The notes below the pieces were generated by a model, which was given only the letters and a program-made list of their open reading frames with translations, searched no databases and was not told the DNA's origin. The translations under genes were made by a program, and so were the position numbers. From Bacteroidota bacterium (GTDB lineage Bacteria > Bacteroidota > Bacteroidia > Chitinophagales > Chitinophagaceae), in NCBI GenBank assembly GCA_013285905.1, contig JABDGU010000005.1:1-64000 (forward strand): 64,000 nucleotides of DNA, read 5' to 3'. Of the stretch, positions 24,729-32,989 are shown in pieces; the first letter of the stretch is position 1; each line of letters begins with the position of its first letter.

Positions 24729-26102
24729 CTACCGCATCGGCGCTATCCAACCTGCCGGGTCCACTGGTGCTGCTTTGTCATTCGCGCCCACCTTCCATAG
24801 TTCAAAATGCATCATGGGTATATTGTCATCATTCAGCATCACCGTTCCCAGGGCTTGCTTCACATGTACATTATCCCCCTTTTTTACAACAACATTTTCA
24901 ATCCGCGAATAAGCCGTAAAGAATGCCCCATGCTTCAGTAAGATCAATTGACCCATGCCAGGTATATAAGATACACTTGTCACTGTGCCATCAAATACAG
25001 CCCTTGCACTGGCGCCCTGGCTTGTCTGTATTTCAAGTCCTTGGTTTTCAACCATCACTTTTTCTGCCACAGCATGTTTATGCCTTCCAAAAGGTTCTGC
25101 AATAAAACCCTTTTCTACCGGCCACGGCAGGCTGCCCTTATTGGCCTGGAAATTATTGGACAATGCTGTAACCTCCGGCGTTAACGAAAGCGAATAAGAT
25201 GAGGTGGTCGCAGCTGGCCTTGGTGTAGGTATGTACGTGGTGGTCGTGGTGCCCGGTGCACTGCTCACTTTTATGCCAGATGGGCGCGACCCTCCCGGTG
25301 TGGCCACCACACCAGTTCTTCTTTCTTCAGCAGCTTTTTTCTTTGCTTCTTCTTCTGCCTGCTTGCGTGCCAGTTCTATTTCCCTGCGTATAATATCGCT
25401 AATGGCTTTATCAAGACGTTTACTGGCTTTTTTATTTTTTTCTATATTATCTACCAGTTCTTTTTCCTTGCCCTTCAGTTCCTGCACCACATGATTGGTT
25501 TCTTCGGTTTCTTTTTTCAGTTCCTGTGTCTGTTGCACCTGGCTGCTCAGCAATTCATCTTTCTGTGCTTTCTGCGAATTCAGTACGCCTATCTTATGCT
25601 CTATCTGCGATTTGGTAATGCGTATTTGCTCCACCTGTTGTTTACGGTAATCTCTGAATTTTTTCAAGTAGCGCATACGCCGCATCGCATCATTATAGCT
25701 GCTCGATGAAAATATAAAAGCTAGCATCCCAAATGAGCTCCTCGTTTCATAGGAGTATCGGATAGATTGTGCATAGCGCACTTTATATTGTTCCAGGGTT
25801 TCGCGTAGTATCTGCACTTCGGTTGCCGATGTTTGTATATTACTGCTGATATTATCAACTTCATCGTTGATGTTATTGATCAGTTTCTGCCTCACTGCAA
25901 GCTTATTTTCCAAGGCGTGCAACTGGCCCATCGTGGCGTTCTTGTTTTTTTTCGTCTCGTCCAGTTGCTTCTGGGCTTCTTCTATTTCTGCCTGTATTTG
26001 CTGTTTGCGGTTTTCAAGGTCTGCACGCGAGTACTGCCCCGCCTGCTGGGCAAAGGCACCGCAGGCAAGTATTATACATATAAGAAAGCTTATTGTCCGC
26101 AT
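24729..26102 (-). CDS. EnvC-like murein hydrolase activator (coiled coil plus degenerate M23 domain)
   Basis: A 457-residue exported protein: signal peptide (1-18), long coiled coil (about 22-245), a basic/Ala-rich linker, a Pro/Thr linker and a C-terminal LytM/M23 domain. The M23 metal site is broken. The usual HxGxD is read as NQGLE, the YaHL histidine is Arg in AYSRI, and the HLHxE motif is MMHFE, with one of two histidines. This loss is the mark of EnvC/NlpD-type proteins, which do not cut peptidoglycan but activate amidases at the division site. EnvC is recruited by FtsEX in E. coli, and ftsX is also in this window. The role is well supported but the partner amidase is not seen here. Confidence 0.85.
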   Translation of the reverse strand: MRTISFLICIILACGAFAQQAGQYSRADLENRKQQIQAEIEEAQKQLDETKKNKNATMGQLHALENKLAVRQKLINNINDEVDNISSNIQTSATEVQILRETLEQYKVRYAQSIRYSYETRSSFGMLAFIFSSSSYNDAMRRMRYLKKFRDYRKQQVEQIRITKSQIEHKIGVLNSQKAQKDELLSSQVQQTQELKKETEETNHVVQELKGKEKELVDNIEKNKKASKRLDKAISDIIRREIELARKQAEEEAKKKAAEERRTGVVATPGGSRPSGIKVSSAPGTTTTTYIPTPRPAATTSSYSLSLTPEVTALSNNFQANKGSLPWPVEKGFIAEPFGRHKHAVAEKVMVENQGLEIQTSQGASARAVFDGTVTSVSYIPGMGQLILLKHGAFFTAYSRIENVVVKKGDNVHVKQALGTVMLNDDNIPMMHFELWKVGANDKAAPVDPAGWIAPMR

Positions 26103-26437
26103 CCGCAGGCCTTAGTGAAAAACAAAAATAACTATTTCTTGCTCCCTGCACAGCATATATTGCCTAAGTATATTCATTTGTGATTTTTTTTACTTTTTAT
26201 TTTCAACGATAAGTGAGGATGACAAAATATAATATTACTAAATGAGGCCGTTATTTTTCATTTTTTTCAAGGCGAAAAAACTGAGAATAGGAAGCTATTT
26301 AGAGCTTTTTTCAACGCAGAAAAAATGGAAAAGAACAAGTCAATTGCTAATATTTATTTTGTTATCCTCACTAAGCATGGCACAAATTATTACTTTTACA
26401 CCCACATTTGATACTGGTAAACAATCATAAATTATCT
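26103..26437. other. Non-coding stretch holding an inverted-repeat-bounded element
   Basis: A left arm TAAGTGAGGATGACAAAATA (from 26210) and a right arm TATTTTGTTATCCTCACTAA (to 26374) are inverted copies with two differences over 20 bases. They bound about 165 bases with no good gene. A 62-codon frame at 26242-26430 is open but looks unlike a protein. Confidence 0.6.
26210..26374. repeat. Inverted-repeat-bounded element of 165 bp
   Basis: The arms are at about 26210-26237 and 26348-26374 and extend with one indel into AATATTA. The interior is AT-rich with two further partly complementary T-rich and A-rich stretches. It may be a small non-autonomous mobile element or a long hairpin. It lies just upstream of yicC. 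Confidence 0.5.
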
Positions 26438-27313
26438 ATGCTATATTCAATGACAGGTTTTGGGCGTGCGGAATCTACTATCAATGGCCGGCAGGTGGTT
26501 GTCGAACTTAAATCGCTTAACGGCAAACAATTTGATGTAAATACCAAAATGCCCCCTATACTGCGCTCCTACGAACTGGATATACGCAACCTGCTTAATA
26601 ATCTTTTACTGCGCGGCACCATAGATCTTACAGTTACGGTGAAACATGAAGGGGCCTCTAAGCCAATGACTGTAAACACGGGCCTTGCCATTTATTATTA
26701 TCAGAGCATGATGCAGATAGCAAAACAGTTAAACATCCCTGAAGAGAATGTACTGTCCACCCTAATGCGCATGCCCGAAGTAGTGGCGCCCGAGCAGGAT
26801 GTGCTGCCGGAGGAAGAATGGCTGCAGGTGCAGAAAGTCATAGAAGAGGCCGCCCGTTTGCTGATGGAACACCGCAAACATGAGGGTTCTGCTTTATATA
26901 AAGACATGCACCAACGCATCAGTAACATTGAGTCTCTGCTGCAGGATATTTTGCCGTTCGAGGGCCAGCGTACAGATAAGATAAGAGCTAAACTTACCCA
27001 GTGGCTCAGCGACATGTCTGGCAAAGACAATATAGACCCCAACCGTTTCGAACAGGAAATGATCTATTACCTGGAAAGGATTGATTTCTCCGAAGAAAAA
27101 ACAAGGCTGAAACAGCATTGCATCTATTTCCATGATACGATAAATAAACAGGAAGTATCTATTGGCAAAAAACTCGGCTTCATCTTGCAGGAAATAGGAA
27201 GGGAAATAAACACCCTGGGCTCCAAAGCAAACGATGCTGAGATACAGCAGATAGTGATAAATATGAAAGACGAACTGGAAAAGGCCAAAGAACAAATATT
27301 GAATATACTTTGA
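26438..27313 (+). CDS. YicC-family endoribonuclease
   Basis: A protein of about 291 residues with the family N-terminus MLYSMTGFGRAES and the C-terminal DUF1732 domain (about 205-291) with DINEELHR-like EIGREINTLGSKANDAEI and a QIVINMKDELEKAKEQI tail. YicC proteins are endoribonucleases involved in RNA turnover. The frame is open from a TTG at 26408, but the canonical family start is ATG 26438, which I use. gldH follows after 18 bases, so the two are probably in one transcript. Confidence 0.9.
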   Translation: MLYSMTGFGRAESTINGRQVVVELKSLNGKQFDVNTKMPPILRSYELDIRNLLNNLLLRGTIDLTVTVKHEGASKPMTVNTGLAIYYYQSMMQIAKQLNIPEENVLSTLMRMPEVVAPEQDVLPEEEWLQVQKVIEEAARLLMEHRKHEGSALYKDMHQRISNIESLLQDILPFEGQRTDKIRAKLTQWLSDMSGKDNIDPNRFEQEMIYYLERIDFSEEKTRLKQHCIYFHDTINKQEVSIGKKLGFILQEIGREINTLGSKANDAEIQQIVINMKDELEKAKEQILNIL

Positions 27314-27331
27314 TTATTACATTGTTACTCT

Positions 27332-27850
27332 ATGAAATTCCAAATTCCAAATTCCAAATTCCAAATTCCACATCATGGAGTTCTATTAGGCTTTTTGCTT
27401 TGCCTGCTCATAACAGGCTGCATGCCTTCCCCTTATTTCCAAAGAGAGGAGCCGGTTCCCCAAAATGCATGGTCCTACGATTTTAAGCCTTCTTTTAAAT
27501 TTGATATTAGCGATACCACTTCCCCTTATCAGCCTTATTTTGTTATCCGTCATACCGATGCATACCCCTATTCTAATATTTACATATGGGTATATGCCAA
27601 ACAGCCGGGCGATACTTCTTTTCACAAAACACGTGTTAACATCCAGCTTGCAGAAAACACCGGTAAATGGCTGGGTCGCGGCATGGGAGAGCTATATGAA
27701 CAATATATGCCCCTTGCATTTAGCGATACAGATCCGAAAAGATTCTTTAAAAAGAAAGGTACCTACGAGATACGCCTCGAACAAAATATGCGCATTAACC
27801 CTTTGCCTGAAGTTTTGCATGTGGGATTGAGGATTGAAAAGATTAAATAA
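27332..27850 (+). CDS. gldH: Gliding motility lipoprotein GldH
   Basis: A 172-residue lipoprotein with signal peptide and lipobox LLITGC. FKFDISDTTSPYQPYFVIRHTDAYPYSNIYIWV and GKWLGRGMGELYEQYMPLAF are characteristic of GldH, a protein required for gliding in Flavobacterium. The first 13 codons are built from about five tandem 7-bp units (AAATTCC), read as KFQIPNSKFQIP. Because 7 is not a multiple of 3, loss or gain of a unit would shift the frame. The start codon lies directly before the repeat and no good in-frame ATG follows it before the lipobox. Confidence 0.88.
   Translation: MKFQIPNSKFQIPHHGVLLGFLLCLLITGCMPSPYFQREEPVPQNAWSYDFKPSFKFDISDTTSPYQPYFVIRHTDAYPYSNIYIWVYAKQPGDTSFHKTRVNIQLAENTGKWLGRGMGELYEQYMPLAFSDTDPKRFFKKKGTYEIRLEQNMRINPLPEVLHVGLRIEKIK
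27336..27369 (+). repeat. 7-bp tandem repeat (AAATTCC, about five units) at the start of gldH
   Basis: Head-to-tail AAATTCC units lie immediately after the ATG of gldH. Similar spaced CCAAATT/CCAATTCC occurs near 29098. Unit gain or loss by slippage would change the reading frame. Confidence 0.7.
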
Positions 27851-27853
27851 TAC

Positions 27854-28030
27854 CATTTAGACATTAATAGTAGATGACGGCTTAATTATCTTTTTCCAAA
27901 GCCCTTGTTGCTCGCCAGGCCAACAACAAATTTTCTGACAATAGCCCCGTCCTTCAGGGCGGGGGTGTTATGAAATAAAGGGCGGCTTTAGCCGAACCTG
28001 GGATGATAAGAGTGGTTTAATGTCTAAATG
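27854..28030. repeat. MITE-like element, best copy (M2), with perfect 14-bp terminal inverted repeats
   Basis: The left end is CATTTAGACATTAA (27854-27867) and the right end is its exact reverse complement (28017-28030), 177 bp overall. Inside are TTGTTG/CAACAA arms (about 27905-27928), CCCCGTCC-TTCA-GGGCGGGG (27945-27964, one G-T pair) and CGGC-TTTA-GCCG (27983-27994). The degenerate copy at 7811-7936 shares ends and loop sequences. There is no reading frame of note. It lies between gldH and a histidine kinase gene. Confidence 0.75.
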
Positions 28031-28091
28031 AAATATTTTTTTTAAACACAGCTTTGGGAATTTGTTTTTTTGATCTTTGGAATTTTAAAAT

Positions 28092-29057
28092 ATGCGTGTT
28101 TTTACATCGGTATATCTTTTATTATTTGCCTACACTATAGCAGCGCTTGTTTTTTGGGGCCTCAGTCTGGAAAAACAGAATAAGCGCATTTTTGAACAGG
28201 AAGTCCTTTTACTGCAAAAAAATATCGACAGCCTGCAGCAGCCATTTGTGTACATAACAAAATATGAGGAACTGAGCAAAAAACAAAAAGCGCGCAAAAG
28301 CCAGTATGTCGGCGAGGGGGCTACGTTTTTCCTCGTCATTCTTATTGGTGCATCTGTGGTCTGGTCCTCTTTCAGGCGCAATATCCGTTTATCAAAGCAG
28401 CAGAATAATTTTATGCTCTCCGTTACTCATGAGCTGAAATCGCCCATTGCCGCTATAAAACTCAATCTGCAAACGCTTGAGAAACATAAGCTGGATGAAG
28501 AAAATAAACTAAAACTCACCGAGCGTTGCATTAAAGAGGCCAACAGGCTTAACGATCTTTGTAATAATATGCTTTTCGCTTCGCAGATAGAAGGGCGCCA
28601 GTATATTGCCGCAAAAGAATCTTTCGACCTTTCCGAATTGCTGGAAGATTGCGTAAAAGATTACGCTTCCCGCTATCCTCGTGTATTTGACGAAGATATC
28701 ATACCGGCATGTAAAATTACCGGCGACAGGGTGATGCTGCAAATGGCGGTCAACAATCTGTTGGAGAATGCCGTTAAATATACCCCTGCGGAAAAACCAA
28801 TATTAATAAAACTGGAGAAAAACGGCCACCAGGTTGCATTACAGGTTATAGATCAGGGCCCGGGCATTGCAGAGGATGAAAAGAAAAAAGTGTTCAATAA
28901 ATTCTATCGCATTGGCAACGAAGAAAGCCGTCGTTCAAAAGGCACAGGTCTGGGCCTCTATATTGTCAGCAAAGTTGTTAAGCAGCATAAAGGAACTATA
29001 ACCGTAAAAGACAATAAACCACAAGGCTCAATTTTCGAAATATCCCTGCCTGTATAA
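28092..29057 (+). CDS. Two-membrane-segment sensor histidine kinase
   Basis: A 321-residue kinase with membrane segments at about 5-24 and 77-96 enclosing a short periplasmic loop of about 50 residues, then directly a dimerisation domain with His113 (SVTHELKSPIAAIKLNLQTLEKH). There is no HAMP domain. The ATPase domain has NNLLENAVKYTPAEKPI, DQGPGIAEDE, FNKFYRIGNEESRRSKGTGLGLYIV and GTITVKDN. In most Bacteroidota such kinases are followed by an OmpR-type regulator; none is adjacent here. The MITE-like element sits just upstream. The signal is unknown. Confidence 0.9.
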   Translation: MRVFTSVYLLLFAYTIAALVFWGLSLEKQNKRIFEQEVLLLQKNIDSLQQPFVYITKYEELSKKQKARKSQYVGEGATFFLVILIGASVVWSSFRRNIRLSKQQNNFMLSVTHELKSPIAAIKLNLQTLEKHKLDEENKLKLTERCIKEANRLNDLCNNMLFASQIEGRQYIAAKESFDLSELLEDCVKDYASRYPRVFDEDIIPACKITGDRVMLQMAVNNLLENAVKYTPAEKPILIKLEKNGHQVALQVIDQGPGIAEDEKKKVFNKFYRIGNEESRRSKGTGLGLYIVSKVVKQHKGTITVKDNKPQGSIFEISLPV

Positions 29058-29121
29058 AACACCCGATTCTCTATATGTCTTTCCTGTACAAACTCCTGGT
29101 TCCAAATTACCAATTCCCATT

Positions 29122-29709
29122 TCACACGTACTCCTTGCAAATACCAAATGTCTTGCGGTGGTAAGGGCTTAAGCCATGTTCCCTTATTTTCTCCCGGTGG
29201 CCAGGCGTGGCATAGCCCATATTTTCACTCCACCCATATTGTGGGTGCACCTCATGCAGGCCCCTCATATACTCGTCCCGGTAGGTCTTCGCCAATACGC
29301 TCGCGGCTGCTATCGGGGCATATATAGCATCGCCTCCTATCACGCATTGGTGTACAATTCCGAAATAAGGCGAGAACAAATGTCCGTCTATCAATAAAAG
29401 GTCCGGCTTTATTTGCAATTTATCTATTGCTCCATGCATAGCTTTAAAAGAAGCCATCAGGATATTGATACTATCTATCTCTTCATGATCTATCATCGCA
29501 ACGGCCCAGGCAATTGCTTTCTTCTCAATAATAGGCCTCAGCTTGTCCCGCTCTGCCTCCGTCATTTGTTTGCTGTCATTCAGCAATGGATGGCTGAATT
29601 TGGCAGGCAATATCACGGCAGCGGCAAATACCGGCCCGGCAAGGCAACCCCTGCCCGCCTCATCGCATCCCGCCTCTACCAGTCCTTTTTGAAAATATTT
29701 TTTCAGCAA
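29122..29709 (-). CDS. rnhB: Ribonuclease HII
   Basis: A 195-residue RNase HII, which removes ribonucleotides misincorporated in DNA and RNA of RNA-DNA hybrids. The first active-site acids are Asp16-Glu17 in AGCDEAGRGCLAGPV, the third is in LLIDGHLF and the fourth is in the region AAASVLAKTYRDEYM, all standard. The C-terminus HREKIREHGLSPYHRKTFG is typical. It is the last gene of its run, converging with the histidine kinase. Confidence 0.96.
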   Translation of the reverse strand: MLKKYFQKGLVEAGCDEAGRGCLAGPVFAAAVILPAKFSHPLLNDSKQMTEAERDKLRPIIEKKAIAWAVAMIDHEEIDSINILMASFKAMHGAIDKLQIKPDLLLIDGHLFSPYFGIVHQCVIGGDAIYAPIAAASVLAKTYRDEYMRGLHEVHPQYGWSENMGYATPGHREKIREHGLSPYHRKTFGICKEYV

Positions 29710-29904
29710 TGCCTTACCGTGATTGTAAGATAAAATTATTGTAAAAAAACAAGCGTTGCTAAAACGGCCCCGATTTTATTTATGCACATAACGCCACCCT
29801 CACGCAAGAATGCGGCATAGCTAAGTGAAAAATGTTCCTGTGCCTTCGTCTGTTTCAGGGCTTCACCCATATCTAAACAATAAATACACAACATTGTCAT
29901 GCAA

Positions 29905-30480
29905 ATCTGTCCTAAAGCCATATTCGGCATAAATTTTGTGGCATATAATGACTATATAAACCCTTGGCACTCTAAAAATGAAAACACCAATTCTCAAGGT
30001 TTGCAATCTGAAACTTCTAAAACTTTCTCACGGGGACAACTAAAATTTATTAATGATGAACGAGCTGATCCTGCAATCCAGATTCACACAACTTTCTCAT
30101 TCCGGTCTTTGAAAAATTAAATTGACCGAAATAAATAAAAAAACAAGAGAGAAGGGAATAAAATCGGGCACAAATCGGACATTTTAATAAACATAATGTT
30201 TTTATAACAAATTGATTTTGAATTATTCACAACGAATTAAACAAAACAAAATGTCCACGTTTTTTGTTAATCGGGCATCGCCTGCCCGAACCGACAGGGC
30301 GGGGGCATTTTCACTAAATGGCTTAGGATACCACGCCACTTTTGTGAACTTTGAATATCTTTTGTTAACGCCGTGGCAAACCTTTTCAACAAACAGCCCA
30401 TTACCCACATAAAACCCTTTACTATAGCTCATATTACTAGTTCTCTTAGCGGCCATAAAGCGGCCAAAAGCGGCCAGCCC
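29905..30480. repeat. Two-copy hub element, copy 2
   Basis: Blocks matching about 14452-14820 in the same order are: CGGCATAAATTTTGTGGCAT and TATAAACCCTTGGCA (about 29926-29970); the 80-bp core; GTTTTTTGTTAATCGGGCATC then GGGGGCATTTTCA; and CATAAAACCCTTTACTATAG to TTAGCGGCC. Between the first block and the core it has about 120 more bases than copy 1. It also carries the inserted GC palindrome. Confidence 0.6.
30177..30256. repeat. 80-bp inverted-repeat core, copy 2
   Basis: GGACATTTT to AAAATGTCC, exactly 80 bases as in copy 1 (14593-14672), with 67 of 80 matching positions by eye and no gaps. Differences are concentrated in the middle of the left half. Confidence 0.7.
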
Positions 30481-30581
30481 GGCGGTACTAAGCATAGGTC
30501 TTTATACCTTTTCGCAAAACACATCCTACGATCCCTTAATTCACAAATCCAAATCCCTTTTTTAATCGATATATTTGAAGA

Positions 30582-31637
30582 ATGGAAACACTCAAGCTTC
30601 CCTTTTACGCAAAACTGGCATTAACGCTCCTGGCGGTTTTCCTAACACTGTTCTTCCTTATAAACGGCAAGACCATTTTTGTTCCGCTTGTTTTTGCTTT
30701 AATATTTTCAATACTCCTCTATCCCCTCGCACGCCTCTTTGAGCACAGGCTTCACCTCGGCCGTTTTATGTCAGCCTTGCTGCCCGTGCTTGTTCTTATC
30801 ACCTGTATGGTTGCCTTTATCTTTTTCCTCACTAAAGAAATGGTCAATTTCACGCAGGATTTTCCTGAACTGAAAATACGTATTTCCGGTATTTTTAACG
30901 ATCTCCAGCACTGGATCAGCAGGGAGTTTCATGTCAACACCCGGCAGCAGCAGGATTATCTCAATAAATCCACAACGAGTATTGTAGCAACTGCGGCCAA
31001 TTCCATAAGCGCTTTTTTTGTCACCTTTGCTAGTTTTGCATTATGGATCGTCTTCATCTTTTTCTACACTTTTTTTATGATCTATTACCGCAAGCTCTTG
31101 CTCAAGTTCATATTCTATCTTTTCGACGAAAAGCACAGCACTCATGTGCACGAGGTAGTAAATGAGTCACGCACAATGATATACAGCTATATTTCCGGCT
31201 TGCTTTTGGAAATGCTTATTGTTAGTATTGCCACCTGCACCATTTTCAGCATCATGGGCATCAAGTATGCTATTTTACTGGGCCTTATTGCCGCCGTAAT
31301 GAATATTATTCCATACATCGGCATCTACACAGCTACAGCTCTTATCATGCTCGTTACCTTTGCTAATAGCAGCAGCAGCCAGGCCCTCTGGGTAGGCTTT
31401 GCAATGCTCATGGTACACGTTGTTGACTCCAATATCCTCATGCCGCGCATTGTAGGTTCACGCGTTAAAATGAACGCATTGGTTACTATTATTGCGGTTA
31501 TTGTGGGCGAATATGTTTGGGGTATCGCCGGCATGTTCCTATTCATACCTATCACGGGTATCTTCAAGATCATCAGTACAAGAGTAGCTGGAATGAAACC
31601 ATGGGCCACACTGATAGGCACAGAAGAAAAAGAGTGA
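30582..31637 (+). CDS. AI-2E family (PerM-like) membrane permease
   Basis: A 351-residue integral membrane protein of the AI-2E exporter/PerM/YdiK family. There are about eight membrane segments in the family pattern: a pair at about 10-45, one at 60-83, then the soluble stretch with HWISREFHVNTRQQQ, then segments from about 140 to 320. The family C-terminus AAVMNIIPYIGIYTATALIMLVTF and IVGSRVKMNALVTIIAVIVGEYVWGIAGMFLFIPI is clear. Members export various small molecules or ions; the name does not prove autoinducer transport. It stands after the non-coding hub. Confidence 0.9.
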   Translation: METLKLPFYAKLALTLLAVFLTLFFLINGKTIFVPLVFALIFSILLYPLARLFEHRLHLGRFMSALLPVLVLITCMVAFIFFLTKEMVNFTQDFPELKIRISGIFNDLQHWISREFHVNTRQQQDYLNKSTTSIVATAANSISAFFVTFASFALWIVFIFFYTFFMIYYRKLLLKFIFYLFDEKHSTHVHEVVNESRTMIYSYISGLLLEMLIVSIATCTIFSIMGIKYAILLGLIAAVMNIIPYIGIYTATALIMLVTFANSSSSQALWVGFAMLMVHVVDSNILMPRIVGSRVKMNALVTIIAVIVGEYVWGIAGMFLFIPITGIFKIISTRVAGMKPWATLIGTEEKE

Positions 31638-32063
31638 TGATGTAAAACCAGTGCACAGGCAAGCTGCGTTTCTTTGTGTCTTCCTGCTTTTGCTCTTGTC
31701 TCTTAGCAGATCATGGATTATATTTTTTAGGCTTTGCAGGAATAGCGATCTGTAATATCAGGAGTAAGAGTGCTGCGAAGAGCGGAACGGGCAAAAACAT
31801 GGTGTACATGATGTTAATAAAATTTGCGGCAAACATTATTATAAAGACGGTAAAATGCTTTCGCAGATCATGCACAAAAAACAGCAGCAAAGTTCCTCCG
31901 TGGATAAAAATCCGTATCTCTTCCTTTATTGCCCGTTATCGTGTTCTTATAACGTGCTTGTCAAATGACGATGCAAATATGCAACACTATAAACACTTAA
32001 TAATAAAATAATACTGCTTTAACCCTTCATTTAAAAACGCTTAATAAACTATTAAGAATTGCA
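31638..32063. other. Gap of 426 bases
   Basis: Apart from the possible small membrane peptide on the minus strand (31711-31875), the gap shows no gene, repeat or clear terminator. A 111-codon frame on the plus strand (31676-32011) overlaps it, but its composition is unlike a protein. Confidence 0.5.
31711..31875 (-). CDS. Possible small two-helix membrane protein
   Basis: In a 426-base gap, the minus strand has a frame ending at TGA 31711-31713 that reads as a likely membrane peptide: HDLRKHFTVFIIMFAANF followed by INIMYTMFLPVPLFAALLLL and a basic tail IPAKPKKYNP. The closing stop is firm, but the start is not: GTG at 31875 gives 54 residues, and the frame is open back to a stop near 31937 (through IKEEIRIFIHGG) without an ATG. 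The pattern is like 2TM-domain proteins common in Bacteroidota, but it could be a decayed remnant. The rest of the gap shows nothing. Confidence 0.35.
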   Translation of the reverse strand: MHDLRKHFTVFIIMFAANFINIMYTMFLPVPLFAALLLLILQIAIPAKPKKYNP

Positions 32064-32945
32064 TCAGGTATCGGCCAAAAGCACGTGCCAGGCCTTGCTT
32101 ACATCCCCCGCATCCAGCAGCTCTTTGGCATATTGGTGTTGGGCAAGCACCTTGGCTTTTTCGTCTCCTGCGTATTCCCGCATTATTTGTGTCAGCCTGT
32201 CATCGTATATAAGTTCGCTTACAACAGGAATGGAAGTGCAGTTGCCCAGCATGCCAAGATTATTGCCGCTAAGCAAAACGCTGTTCCGGATATTACGTGG
32301 CAATGCATCAATACCGATACCTAATTCTTTATTGGGTTTCGGCACTTCAAATACCGAGGCTCCGGAAGCGCGGCAATAATAATCAGCGCCCATCCTGGCA
32401 ACCAGGTCTATTTTATGCGGGTCTATCATCCCGTGTTCATCAAGCACATTATCATCTATATGCATACACAGCACCTCGCATATTACCAGGTTCGCGGCGC
32501 CACCTTCCTGGCCGGTTTCTATTACCTGCAATATTTTGCATTCTATTTGCACTGGCGACTCCTTCACACGGAAAGCCTTTACCATGTCCGATGCAATGGG
32601 CGTAAAGCCGGCTTTTACAAACTCATCAGTGCCTTTCGGATATTCACAACTGGCAAGGCTGGTTTGCTGCACCATGTTGTAGTTCACCATGTTTATTACC
32701 ACTTCTTTCGTTTCATACACGTTCTCAAGTGTATGCTTTATAGTATTATCCCTTACTCGGCGGGCGGGCGAGAATATCAATATGGGGGGCTTGCTGCCGA
32801 AACAATTAAAAAAACTGAATGGCGAGAGATTAGCATGGCCATTTGCATCAATTGTGCTGGCAAAGCAGATTGGCCTGGGGGCAACCGAGCCAAGCAAATA
32901 GGCATGCAGCAGCGCGGTTTTTATTTCACCGGGTACAACTTTCAT
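32064..32945 (-). CDS. Flavin reductase-like (FMN-binding split barrel) protein
   Basis: A protein of about 293 residues of the flavin reductase/RutF-like family. After MKVVPGEIKTALLHAYLLGSVAPRPICFASTID comes NLSPFSFFNCFGSKPPILIFSPARR, the typical FMN-binding segment, and a C-terminal extension of about 100 residues found in the longer members. It probably binds FMN and reduces flavin or serves an unknown oxidoreductase role. The frame is open further upstream to 33029, overlapping the next gene, but M29 at 32945 is the family start. It lies 44 bases after the DUF2911 gene. Confidence 0.87.
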   Translation of the reverse strand: MKVVPGEIKTALLHAYLLGSVAPRPICFASTIDANGHANLSPFSFFNCFGSKPPILIFSPARRVRDNTIKHTLENVYETKEVVINMVNYNMVQQTSLASCEYPKGTDEFVKAGFTPIASDMVKAFRVKESPVQIECKILQVIETGQEGGAANLVICEVLCMHIDDNVLDEHGMIDPHKIDLVARMGADYYCRASGASVFEVPKPNKELGIGIDALPRNIRNSVLLSGNNLGMLGNCTSIPVVSELIYDDRLTQIMREYAGDEKAKVLAQHQYAKELLDAGDVSKAWHVLLADT

Positions 32946-32989
32946 AGCTGCAAAATAAGACAGTAAATCCTTATAGAGTGCAAAACTTA

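Larger units (their letters stand above)
29710..30581. other. Second non-coding hub of about 870 bp, rich in repeats
   Basis: No convincing gene on either strand. It holds the second copy of the hub element (about 29905-30480), including the 80-bp core, an inserted GC-rich micropalindrome near 30280-30303, and a cluster of AAAGCGGCC motifs (30446-30475). The unshared part between the two blocks (about 29990-30170) is AT-rich and shows nothing I recognise. Confidence 0.75.

Noticed and set aside
26242-26430. 62-codon frame before yicC
   Set aside because: It lies largely in the inverted-repeat element, overlaps the extended yicC frame and has no family resemblance.
30582-31637. AI-2 quorum-sensing export
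   Set aside because: The AI-2E family name is inherited; no luxS or AI-2 genes are in the window and other members move other cargo.
31676-32011. 111-codon frame on the plus strand
   Set aside because: Its composition is unlike protein and it overlaps a more credible minus-strand membrane peptide.
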